Source of the DNA: Deltaproteobacteria bacterium
GTDB lineage: Bacteria > Desulfobacterota > SM23-61
Direction: 5' to 3'
NCBI GenBank assembly: GCA_026388915.1
Contig: JAPLIW010000253.1
Coordinates: forward strand, 1-9,323
DNA: 9,323 bases
The translations under genes were made by a program, and so were the position numbers. Shown here in pieces: positions 1 to 6,971 of this stretch (positions within the stretch are counted from its first letter, which is position 1; each line of letters starts with the position of its first letter). The notes beneath the pieces were generated by a model, which worked only from the letters and a program-made list of their open reading frames with translations, had not been told where the DNA came from and did not search any database.

Positions 1-1
1 G

Positions 2-1936
2 GGCGGGCGCGGGCTGGGGGCTAAGATCTGCTGGGACGAAGTCCCCCCGGAAGTCGGGGCCTTTGACCCGGAAAACCGGTTGATCCTGGCTACCGGACCC
101 CTCCAGGGGACCCTGGCCCCCACCTCCGGAAGGTTCATGGTCCTGGGAAAAGCGCCCCAGACCGGGCCGGTTGAATCTTTCTGCCGCTCGGGCGTGGGAG
201 GGCACTTCGCCCCCGAGCTGAAGTGGGCCGGTTACGACGCGGTCATCATCCAGGGCAAAGCCCCCAAACCCGTCTATCTCTGGATCACCGACCACAAGGC
301 GGAAATCCTGGATGCCACCCGCCTGTGGGGTCTCGATACCTACCAAACCCAGCAGATGATCTGGAAGCTCCACGGCCCCAAGACCCGGGTCATGGTCATC
401 GGCCGGGCCGGAGAAACCAAGTCCCGCATCGCCTGCATCCTCACCGACACGGGCGATGCTTCTGGGCAGGGCGGGTTCGGCGGGGTCATGGGCTCCAAGA
501 ACCTGAAGGCCATCGCGGTCCGCGGAACCGGGACGGTAAACGTGGCCCGGCCCAAAGATTTGATGGAAATCACCCATCACATCCAGAAGCTCTTCTCCCG
601 CAAGTCCCTGCGAAGCGACCCCTACCAGCCGGAAGAGAAGAATTTCAAGTACAACATCTGGGGCGGCGGGTACGGCAGAGGAAGCCTTTCCCTCCTTCCG
701 GGAGAGCTGCTTGATCTCTGCAACAATCCCTCTTCAGGCTATTCTCAAACCCCGGACGGCTGCTTCGCCTGTCCGGTCTCCTGCCGGTCCCGGGTGAAGG
801 GGCCGGATATCACTCCCGGCGTAGCCTTCTGCGCCCAGTCCTACATGTACCTGGAGTCTATGGTCCACCAGCCGGAAAAAGGGTACAGCAAAGTGACCTG
901 GCAGGCGGCCAAGCTGGGCGACCTTTACGGAATCAACGCCTACGAACTTATGGCCATCATTCCCTGGCTGGCCGATTGTTTCCGCGAGAAACTCATCAAA
1001 GAAGAGGATATCGGCCTGCCGTTGAAAGAAATTGGGTCCTGGGATTTCATCAACAAACTCCTCCAAAAAATGGCCAACCGGGAAGGAATCGGGGATCTTC
1101 TCGCCGAAGGAGGCCAGCGGGCCGCGGCCAAGCTGGGCGGGAAAGCGGAGAAGCTTTCTCATATGTATTATCCGCGGGCGGGGAAGTTCGCCGGGTACCG
1201 GGAACACTGGGTTTACCTGGGCGGGTTCCCCACTGGTTATGCGGTCCCCCAATTGGCTCTGATGTGGGCGCTGGACAACCGGGACGCTCTGGTCTCCCAC
1301 AGCTACATTTCCGCCCTCTGGGGAGCAGCCTTTACCGTCGGCCAAAACGCCCTGACGGCTGTTCCCGAGAAAATTATCCCTGTCCTGAGACCGGTGATGA
1401 AAGCCGCCTACGGATCGGCGGAGGCCGCAGATTTCGTGCGGCCGGACGGGAAAGGCCTTAATTGGAAATGGGCTGCACCCGTGGTAAAGCGGTATCATGA
1501 GCATTCCCTCCTAAAAGACTGTTACATCCTTTGCGATATTCTCTTTCCCTTCCTCTTCGATGCCAACACCCCCGACCATGTAGGCGACCTGACTCTCGAA
1601 TCCCGTATCTTCTCCGCAGTCACCGGGATGGAGATGAAGGTGGAAGATTCCTACAAAATCGGAGAGATGCTCAACACCCTGGAAAGAGCGCTGGCGGCGC
1701 GGGACGGGCGCACCCGCAGGGACGACCTTCTCTACGATATCTACTTTGAAAAGGAAGACGCGGGGGGCCGAAAATACAAACGGGAAGATTTGGAAAAGGC
1801 CAAGAGCGACTATTACCGGCTGATGGGCTGGGACGTCAAGACCGGAATCCCCACAGGACCTACGCTGGAAAAGCTGGGATTGAAGGAAGTGGCGGAGGAG
1901 TTAAAGAAGAAGGGACTCCTAGGAAAGAAACCGTGA
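2..1936 (+). CDS. Aldehyde:ferredoxin oxidoreductase (AOR) family tungsten enzyme, 5'-truncated by the window
   Basis: This is a tungstopterin/[4Fe-4S] oxidoreductase of the AOR family, which typically interconverts aldehydes and carboxylic acids using ferredoxin or another low-potential carrier. The frame is open from base 2, where it reads GGRGLGAKI, a family motif lying about 30 residues from the N-terminus in Pyrococcus AOR. About 30 residues are therefore missing, and the true start lies upstream of the window; the TTG at 80 is not the start. Family signatures include ATGPLQGTLAPTSGR, GGHFAPELKWAGYDA and VMGSKNLKAIAV (about 485-525). The cubane ligands are the CxxCxxxC at 761-784 (DGCFACPVSC) plus the distal Cys of DCYILCD (Cys codon 1532-1534), which matches the D-x4-C of archaeal AOR. 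The usual Gly in that D-x-x-G-L-C motif is Ile here. Fold and cofactors are well supported. The substrate is unknown; BamB-like aromatic reductases belong to the same superfamily and cannot be excluded. The cytochrome b gene downstream suggests membrane electron exchange. Confidence 0.95.
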   Translation, partial: GGRGLGAKICWDEVPPEVGAFDPENRLILATGPLQGTLAPTSGRFMVLGKAPQTGPVESFCRSGVGGHFAPELKWAGYDAVIIQGKAPKPVYLWITDHKAEILDATRLWGLDTYQTQQMIWKLHGPKTRVMVIGRAGETKSRIACILTDTGDASGQGGFGGVMGSKNLKAIAVRGTGTVNVARPKDLMEITHHIQKLFSRKSLRSDPYQPEEKNFKYNIWGGGYGRGSLSLLPGELLDLCNNPSSGYSQTPDGCFACPVSCRSRVKGPDITPGVAFCAQSYMYLESMVHQPEKGYSKVTWQAAKLGDLYGINAYELMAIIPWLADCFREKLIKEEDIGLPLKEIGSWDFINKLLQKMANREGIGDLLAEGGQRAAAKLGGKAEKLSHMYYPRAGKFAGYREHWVYLGGFPTGYAVPQLALMWALDNRDALVSHSYISALWGAAFTVGQNALTAVPEKIIPVLRPVMKAAYGSAEAADFVRPDGKGLNWKWAAPVVKRYHEHSLLKDCYILCDILFPFLFDANTPDHVGDLTLESRIFSAVTGMEMKVEDSYKIGEMLNTLERALAARDGRTRRDDLLYDIYFEKEDAGGRKYKREDLEKAKSDYYRLMGWDVKTGIPTGPTLEKLGLKEVAEELKKKGLLGKKP

Positions 1937-1937
1937 A

Positions 1938-1965
1938 ATGCGGAATGCGGAATTCGGATTGCGGA
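1938..1965. repeat. Tandem heptamer tract (four ATGCGGA-like units)
   Basis: Four consecutive 7-nt units follow directly after the AOR stop codon: ATGCGGA, ATGCGGA, ATTCGGA and TTGCGGA. A looser continuation (TCGGAATGGGAAATGC) follows around 1987-2002. The tract is non-coding. Short degenerate arrays of this kind look like spacer filler. I recall similar tracts between genes in some deltaproteobacterial genomes, but that is memory and not a search result. Confidence 0.7.
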
Positions 1966-2057
1966 ATAAAAGGCCATAGACGATGAATCGGAATGGGAAA
2001 TGCAGGGACAATGTTGCGCCCTTTCAGTTTGTCATTTTTCCTCTCGAAAAGATCTGT

Positions 2058-2077
2058 GTTCATCCGCGTTCATCCGT
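2058..2077. repeat. Tandem decamer (GTTCATCCG[C/T] x2)
   Basis: Two adjacent 10-nt units differ only in the last base: GTTCATCCGC and GTTCATCCGT. They lie 28 nt before the cytochrome b start codon, in the AOR-cytochrome spacer. This could be a dispersed intergenic repeat or a binding site, and the sequence alone does not decide. Confidence 0.6.
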
Positions 2078-2105
2078 GTCCAATAAGATTTAAGGAATTT
2101 GCCAG

Positions 2106-2894
2106 ATGACCGAGCCTTACACCGTTCCCTCTTTTACCATGGCTGATTACAACCTTTACCGGGTGGATGACCGCGTCTTCTTCGTGTTTGTCGCCGCCGC
2201 CCTAACTTTCTGCATCGTCCATGCCGCGCGCCGGGCCTTCCGCCAGCCCCAGCCGACCGAGGCCCATGGGGTTCATCCCGCCGGGGATGAAAAGATGCAA
2301 CGGCACACACTCTTTCAGCGGATTTACCACTGGGCCAATTCGATAGCGATTTTCACGCTGTTGATCTCGGGATGGATGATGTATCAACCCCGGCAGATTC
2401 CAACCCTGGAAGGAACCACTTCAGAATGGTTCTTCTGGCACCGATGGGGGATCGCCCTCCTCCTGGTGGGAATTGTGGCCCATATCATCCATGAGGCGTT
2501 TGTGGCTAAAGACGCGAACCCTATGGTCTTCAACCGCGCCGAGGTGCAAAGGATTCTTTCCATCTTCAAAAACTTCTTCGGTCTCTCCAAAAACTATCCC
2601 CTGGCTGGAAAATATCATACCGGGCAAATATTCTTTCACTGGGCCGTGGCCGGCAACATCTTTCTATCGATCCTGACCGGTATGGTCCTCTGGAAGCCCT
2701 TCCGCGACTTCCTTCCTCTTTCCCTCTTTGGCCTCGGCTGGGACTTTATCTATTTTAGCCGCATCCTTCACGGCTTCTTCTCCGCCACCCTCATCGCCAG
2801 CCTCATCGGCCATCTCTACTTCGCCCTCTTCATCAAAAAAAATTGGCCGGAGACCAAATCCATGATCACCGGCCGCATCTCCTCGCGGGAATAG
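2106..2894 (+). CDS. Diheme cytochrome b, formate dehydrogenase gamma (FdnI)-like membrane subunit
   Basis: This 262-aa integral membrane protein probably passes electrons between a redox enzyme and the quinone pool. Five hydrophobic helices are visible at about residues 22-42, 72-93, 108-130, 174-196 and 215-243. The first is an extra N-terminal helix compared with the four-helix FdnI core. The FdnI heme b ligands (His18, 57, 155, 169) have counterparts here at H75 (IYHW), H112 (FWHRW), H222 (LHG) and H236 (GHLY). The 222/236 spacing of 14 is identical to FdnI and the 75/112 spacing is 37 against 39, so both hemes are expected. ATG at 2106 is preceded by AAGGA at 2092-2096. The gene lies 169 nt after the AOR gene on the same strand, which suggests but does not prove co-transcription. 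No Fe-S subunit gene lies between them, so the AOR may reach this cytochrome through a subunit encoded upstream of the window. A thiosulfate- or hydrogenase-type cytochrome b is an alternative within the same superfamily. Confidence 0.88.
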   Translation: MTEPYTVPSFTMADYNLYRVDDRVFFVFVAAALTFCIVHAARRAFRQPQPTEAHGVHPAGDEKMQRHTLFQRIYHWANSIAIFTLLISGWMMYQPRQIPTLEGTTSEWFFWHRWGIALLLVGIVAHIIHEAFVAKDANPMVFNRAEVQRILSIFKNFFGLSKNYPLAGKYHTGQIFFHWAVAGNIFLSILTGMVLWKPFRDFLPLSLFGLGWDFIYFSRILHGFFSATLIASLIGHLYFALFIKKNWPETKSMITGRISSRE

Positions 2895-3092
2895 ACGCAG
2901 TGCGCCGCAACCGTGACGTCCGGCCCGAGTCTGTGATTACCGCGCGCCATTTTGCCGCTAACGAGAACCGTCTCTTCGGCGGCGAACCACCATTATCTAT
3001 TGACCGTCCGGAGTCTCTGGCCTCGGCCATTTCCGAACAGGTGAAGCCGTCCTCAGCCAGCCCGAGGTGCTGATCTCAGCGCTTTCCTGAAC
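2895..3092. other. Convergent spacer between the redox genes and the peptidase gene
   Basis: This 198-nt stretch separates two genes that end towards each other. A 57-codon frame beginning with GTG at 2901 and ending at the TGA at 3071-3073 is open, but it has no ribosome binding site, overlaps nothing recognisable and matches no family I know. A 7-bp inverted repeat with one wobble (GTGCTGA/TCAGCGC, 3067-3082) lies near the right end. It has a very short loop and no T-run on either strand, so I do not call it a terminator. Confidence 0.4.
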
Positions 3093-6000
3093 TCATTTCT
3101 TCTTAGTAATGATCGCGTTTACACCGCCGATCATCTGGTTGGCGATAAAGGCGGTGACTGCGAACTCTGCTTTCATGCCGGGTTTAACGTCGGCGGGGTC
3201 CGGGTCGATGATGACGCAGGCTTTGCCGCGGGCTCCGGACGCGAGGATCTGCGGATCGGGGTGCTTGATGTCCGTGGCCCAGATGCGCTCCTTCTTGTAG
3301 CGCTTGGGATCAATCAACTGCCGCACCTCGAAATGCACCGGCATGGGCTGTTTTGTCCGGTTCCAGACCATGAAGCGGACCTGGGCGGGCGAACTCGTGT
3401 AGCCGACGTGGAGATTCTCCTGGCCCGCGTTGTTCTGCGGCTTGGTGTCTTCGATGTGTTCGAGCTCCACTTTCAGACAGAGATGGCCAGTGGCCTGCGG
3501 GATGTAAGTGGTTTCGAAGTTTTTCACCGCGGCAGGACCGGCCGGCACGTTGTCGGTTTTTGTGTCAAACGTCTGCCACGGGCCTCCGGCTCCGAAGTTC
3601 TCCCACTTGAAGACGACTTTGGCACCGGCGGCGGGGAAGGCTTCTTTGTTACGGACCGTCACCCTGACGGTATATCTCTCGCCAAAGGTCAGGTTGGCGG
3701 AGTCCGCCGCATTGCCGTTCTGGTCGTAGAGCTGGATGTCGGGGCTATCCCAGGTCGGGTTGTCACCCGGGTGCAAGGACCACGTGGAATCATCCCACTG
3801 ATCGTACGTCCAAAGATCCACCGGGTTCAGGTCCCGAACCTGGAATACGCGCGTGGCGTAGCAGCCCGAGGTCCTACCCTTTGCCCAGATATTCACCAAT
3901 CCATGGGCATAGCCCACGGGCACCGTGAGATCGACGGTGGGCGTGGCTTGACCGAACTGGCCCGCCGCATCGGCGTTCACTGTGGTCGGACCTGTCGAGC
4001 CAAAATATAGATCGACGCTTTCACCAGCCTGGAACCCCTGGCCGCCCACGTGGATGGTCTGATTCTCCGGGCCATCAGCGGGGTCGAGGCGGTTGAGTTC
4101 CGCACCGGAAGCCTTCACCGTGATGACGCCAAGATAAGGGCGGAAACCGATGCAGGTGACCGTGATGTCGAGATCGCCAGCACCGATGTCATTCACCGAG
4201 AAACGCGCCACGCCGGTCGTGCCGGTTTCCTGGATCTGAAGAATGGCATCGCTCCGGGTCAGCACGACTGCGGCGCCCTGTACGGCCTGGCCGCCAGAGG
4301 CATTCGTGACCTTAACAATGAATTCCTGCGGGCCAGTTGCGCCAATGCCAATGGGATGCCCGACGCTCAGGTTCTCGGGGGCCGCCCGCCAAATGGGCAT
4401 CTCCGGGTCGCCGTGCAGATGGCCCATTTCGAACTCGAGTTGCCTTATTGTATCGGCGCTATACGCCTTGGCCATGAACATCTTGCCGAAGTTCAGAACC
4501 TGGCCCATGCGCAGCAGGGGCACTGGCGTGAAAGCGGGGATAGGAGGAGGACTACTCCACGGAGGGTTGGGAGCAAAGTCAGGCCAGATGGCCTTGAAGA
4601 AGCCGAAGATGATGAGGTCGTTATAGCCCGTATAATTGTTGCGTGTCATGGCCATGACCGCAACCGCGCCAGCCCGTTGCTGCCGGAGAAGGATTTCAGC
4701 ATAACATTCGTCGGAGACAGGCCGGCCGCCATGCGCCTGGTCATCAGTTTCGTTGTCAAACCAGCCGGTCTGGCAGGTGATTGAGAATACGACTGGAGTG
4801 AGGTCGTTCTGGTTCAGGACCGCAACCTGGTTGTTGCCGAAGGAGGGCTGATCCCAACTGTCCGGATTACCATGCGCTCGGTAGGCGATCAGGAAACGTC
4901 CAGCGTTCAGGGCAGCGGTGATGTCGGCGGTGCTTCCGTTCCAGCCATATTGCGGGGAGAGCAGGTCGTTCGGCAGGTTAGTGCCATCATTAAACTGCTG
5001 GGGGCTCTGAGCTAAAGGGTTAGCGGGAAAGCCGCTATCCGTGGCGTAGATGCGCTCGACGGTATAGCCCTGGCCCTGGAGGTAATTGCGAATGGTTTCG
5101 ACGTTCGCGATCCAGGGTCTGCCCTCCCGGCCATCAATCAAGCTCCAGCCTCCATCGGAATCCGTGAACAGGCTCAGCAACGAGACATCGGTGTAGAAAG
5201 CCGCATTGGCTGGCGTAGCCGGAGGGGTCTGCTCATAAGCGAGGATCTTGTCCACGATGTTGGTGACTTCCGCAACGCTGTCGGCCGAGAGCCGGCCAAT
5301 GTAGATGTCAGGAAAGTAGTCCGTGCCATCGACCATGCCATAAAACAAGTCTGATTCAACCCGAGGCTGCGGGTGGGTTACGTGGTTTTCATCGGGATGA
5401 TGCAGGCCTTCAGTGGGGCGGACAAGATCCGCATCCCCGACCAGAAGGATGTAGGTGGGCACCGGATTCCAATGGTCATACGCGTTTTGAATGTAAGCTC
5501 GGATGGACGCAGCTGTATTGCCACCGCTGATTGAGCCTACTTTCACAACCTTCGTGCGGTATCCTTTGCGCTGCTTCCAGGCGGCTAGCCGGACAATCGG
5601 GTTGTTGGCGTCTTGCGGCTTGTAAAAGTCATCATGGGTGATAATCAGATAGTCGCAGCCCGTAACCTCTTTGCTACCACCCTCGCTCTGGGGCCTATAG
5701 AAACGGCGCGGATCCTTGTAATTCAGGACCGTGGCCTTCAGGAAATCTTCGAAGGCGGGAGATTCGAGCCGATGATCGACGCGCTCCAGTTGGGCGGGGT
5801 GGTCGAACTTGAGACGCACCTCCAGCATGGGGTGCACCGCGAGTTGGCGCGTAACCGGGTTGTACTGGAAGGGGTTGGTTTTGATGCCGGCAACTCGGTG
5901 GCCCCGGATGACCCCGATGTCTTCGTTGGCGACACCAGCCAGAGCGGGCGGATAGGCCGTGCGGGATAGATAAGTGGCCTTGTCGATTTGAAAGGGCGAA

Positions 6001-6752
6001 GGCCTGCCAGCTGGCGCCTCGATACGTGGCGGTTGCGCGGGGTAAACGTTGTAGCCATCGAGTTTGGTAGTGGTTTTGTCAACGATCTCGGGGGTGAAGT
6101 TGACCCCGAACGGCACCTCGATGAACTCACCCGCCAGGGGCAACTCCGGCTTGCCGATATCGGTATGCACGGCCCGGCCGGGCGCGACCAACCGCTGATA
6201 GGCAACGCCGTCCACTTTCTGCTCATAGACGAACACCCCCGGAAGATCGATACGCACAGTGGCGCCGGTGGTGGTTTCGTCTTTCATCCAGACCCGGGTC
6301 GGCTCTCCTTCTTTGGCGTCGGGCAGGAAGGGGATCCAGCCGAGCTTGGGCGGTTTAATGACCTTTGTTACGACGGTATTACTTTGGATACGGCGCGCCC
6401 CCAGGCCTTCGGCGAAAGCCTGGTTTCGGATCAGCGTCGCGGAGCCGATGATGGCTTCGAGCTCAACGAAGCCGGAGTGCCCGGGCGGGACGGCCGTCAG
6501 AGTCCAGGTCACGGCGCGGGATCTAGTGTTATAGCGGCCACCGCTCAGCACGGTGACATGGGCAAGGCCTTTATCCAGCACGTCGGTGATGAGGATATCG
6601 ACCTCGTTGCGCGTCGTGTTGGCATAATAGATTCTGTATCGGATGCGGTCACCGACGGCTCTCGTGTCTTGCGTCAATTCACCGAGATGAGAGATGATCG
6701 CATTTCTCAAGGCGGGTTTGGTCCTGGCGACTTTGGCCTTTTTTGCAGTCAT
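3093..6752 (-). CDS. Gingipain-like (C25 family) cysteine peptidase with DUF11-like and Ig-like domains, no signal peptide
   Basis: This 1219-aa multidomain peptidase starts at ATG 6752, six nt after AAAGGA (6764-6759). An in-frame TTG at 6770 overlaps that Shine-Dalgarno and is rejected. Approximate domains by residue: 1-24 Lys/Arg-rich tail; 25-130 DUF11-like beta domain (GDRIRYRIYYANTT, VTWTL); 160-330 C25-propeptide-like (DLPGVFVYEQK, GKPELPLAGEFIEVP); 365-790 catalytic domain closing with GDPEMPIW; 805-880 carboxypeptidase-regulatory-like; 885-975 IPT-like; 1015-1120 CARDB-like; 1125-1219 unassigned. The probable catalytic pair is His627 (AYRAHG) and Cys660 (SITCQTGWFD). Their spacing of 33 equals His211/Cys244 of Porphyromonas RgpB. 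Family members are normally secreted, but here no hydrophobic leader exists and the TGA-bounded upstream frame adds none. The C-terminus (NAIITKKK) is no T9SS, LPXTG or PEP-CTERM signal. Cleavage specificity is unknown. The gene lies downstream of the 366-aa coiled-coil gene and may share its transcript. Confidence 0.9.
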   Translation of the reverse strand: MTAKKAKVARTKPALRNAIISHLGELTQDTRAVGDRIRYRIYYANTTRNEVDILITDVLDKGLAHVTVLSGGRYNTRSRAVTWTLTAVPPGHSGFVELEAIIGSATLIRNQAFAEGLGARRIQSNTVVTKVIKPPKLGWIPFLPDAKEGEPTRVWMKDETTTGATVRIDLPGVFVYEQKVDGVAYQRLVAPGRAVHTDIGKPELPLAGEFIEVPFGVNFTPEIVDKTTTKLDGYNVYPAQPPRIEAPAGRPSPFQIDKATYLSRTAYPPALAGVANEDIGVIRGHRVAGIKTNPFQYNPVTRQLAVHPMLEVRLKFDHPAQLERVDHRLESPAFEDFLKATVLNYKDPRRFYRPQSEGGSKEVTGCDYLIITHDDFYKPQDANNPIVRLAAWKQRKGYRTKVVKVGSISGGNTAASIRAYIQNAYDHWNPVPTYILLVGDADLVRPTEGLHHPDENHVTHPQPRVESDLFYGMVDGTDYFPDIYIGRLSADSVAEVTNIVDKILAYEQTPPATPANAAFYTDVSLLSLFTDSDGGWSLIDGREGRPWIANVETIRNYLQGQGYTVERIYATDSGFPANPLAQSPQQFNDGTNLPNDLLSPQYGWNGSTADITAALNAGRFLIAYRAHGNPDSWDQPSFGNNQVAVLNQNDLTPVVFSITCQTGWFDNETDDQAHGGRPVSDECYAEILLRQQRAGAVAVMAMTRNNYTGYNDLIIFGFFKAIWPDFAPNPPWSSPPPIPAFTPVPLLRMGQVLNFGKMFMAKAYSADTIRQLEFEMGHLHGDPEMPIWRAAPENLSVGHPIGIGATGPQEFIVKVTNASGGQAVQGAAVVLTRSDAILQIQETGTTGVARFSVNDIGAGDLDITVTCIGFRPYLGVITVKASGAELNRLDPADGPENQTIHVGGQGFQAGESVDLYFGSTGPTTVNADAAGQFGQATPTVDLTVPVGYAHGLVNIWAKGRTSGCYATRVFQVRDLNPVDLWTYDQWDDSTWSLHPGDNPTWDSPDIQLYDQNGNAADSANLTFGERYTVRVTVRNKEAFPAAGAKVVFKWENFGAGGPWQTFDTKTDNVPAGPAAVKNFETTYIPQATGHLCLKVELEHIEDTKPQNNAGQENLHVGYTSSPAQVRFMVWNRTKQPMPVHFEVRQLIDPKRYKKERIWATDIKHPDPQILASGARGKACVIIDPDPADVKPGMKAEFAVTAFIANQMIGGVNAIITKKK

Positions 6753-6971
6753 TTTGTATCCTTTCTTCAAGAACGTTGCCGTTTTGCCTCCATTGTGGCT
6801 AATGCTGGTCCTTTGATTGCTTCAGCTTGGTTCGCAATTTAAGTGGTCTCTTTCGAATGTGGCGGCTCTTTTACGGATGAGTCTCTTTACCCATCGGGTC
6901 AATGGACAGAACCGAAGCCTGAAGACCGGCACATTAGGACCAGACTGTTGTTTACTGCCGACCCGGTTGTT
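6753..6971. promoter_or_regulatory. 219-nt leader between the two minus-strand genes
   Basis: This spacer lies between the stop of the 366-aa gene (6972) and the start of the C25 peptidase gene (6752). It has no coding signature. The minus strand carries TTGACC with no convincing -10 box at the right distance, so a private promoter for the peptidase is possible but unproven. I found no hairpin followed by a T-run, so read-through from the upstream gene is also possible. Confidence 0.35.
6759..6764 (-). promoter_or_regulatory. Ribosome binding site fixing the C25 peptidase start
   Basis: AAAGGA on the minus strand sits six nt before the ATG at 6752. This selects that ATG over the TTG six codons upstream and confirms that the protein begins with MTAKKAKVARTK, not a secretion signal. 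Confidence 0.75.

Noticed and set aside
734..1504. 256-codon open frame antisense to the AOR gene
   Set aside because: It is a shadow of GC-rich codon usage: the AOR frame has clear family motifs throughout, and the antisense product resembles nothing and has no ribosome binding site.
3067..3082. Inverted repeat GTGCTGA/TCAGCGC as a bidirectional terminator
   Set aside because: The loop would be only two nt, one pair is a wobble, and no T-run follows on either strand.
3261..4784. Two + strand open frames of 249 and 244 codons (3261-4010, 4050-4784)
   Set aside because: They lie wholly antisense to the C25 peptidase, whose domain motifs run continuously. Their translations are Arg/His/Gly-rich shadow sequence.
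6770..6770. TTG at 6770 as start of the C25 peptidase
   Set aside because: The AAAGGA Shine-Dalgarno lies downstream of it and six nt before ATG 6752, so the shorter start is preferred.
5988..6842. 284-codon + strand open frame over the 5' end of the peptidase gene
   Set aside because: It is antisense to the DUF11-like and propeptide regions, and its translation has no family resemblance or start signal.
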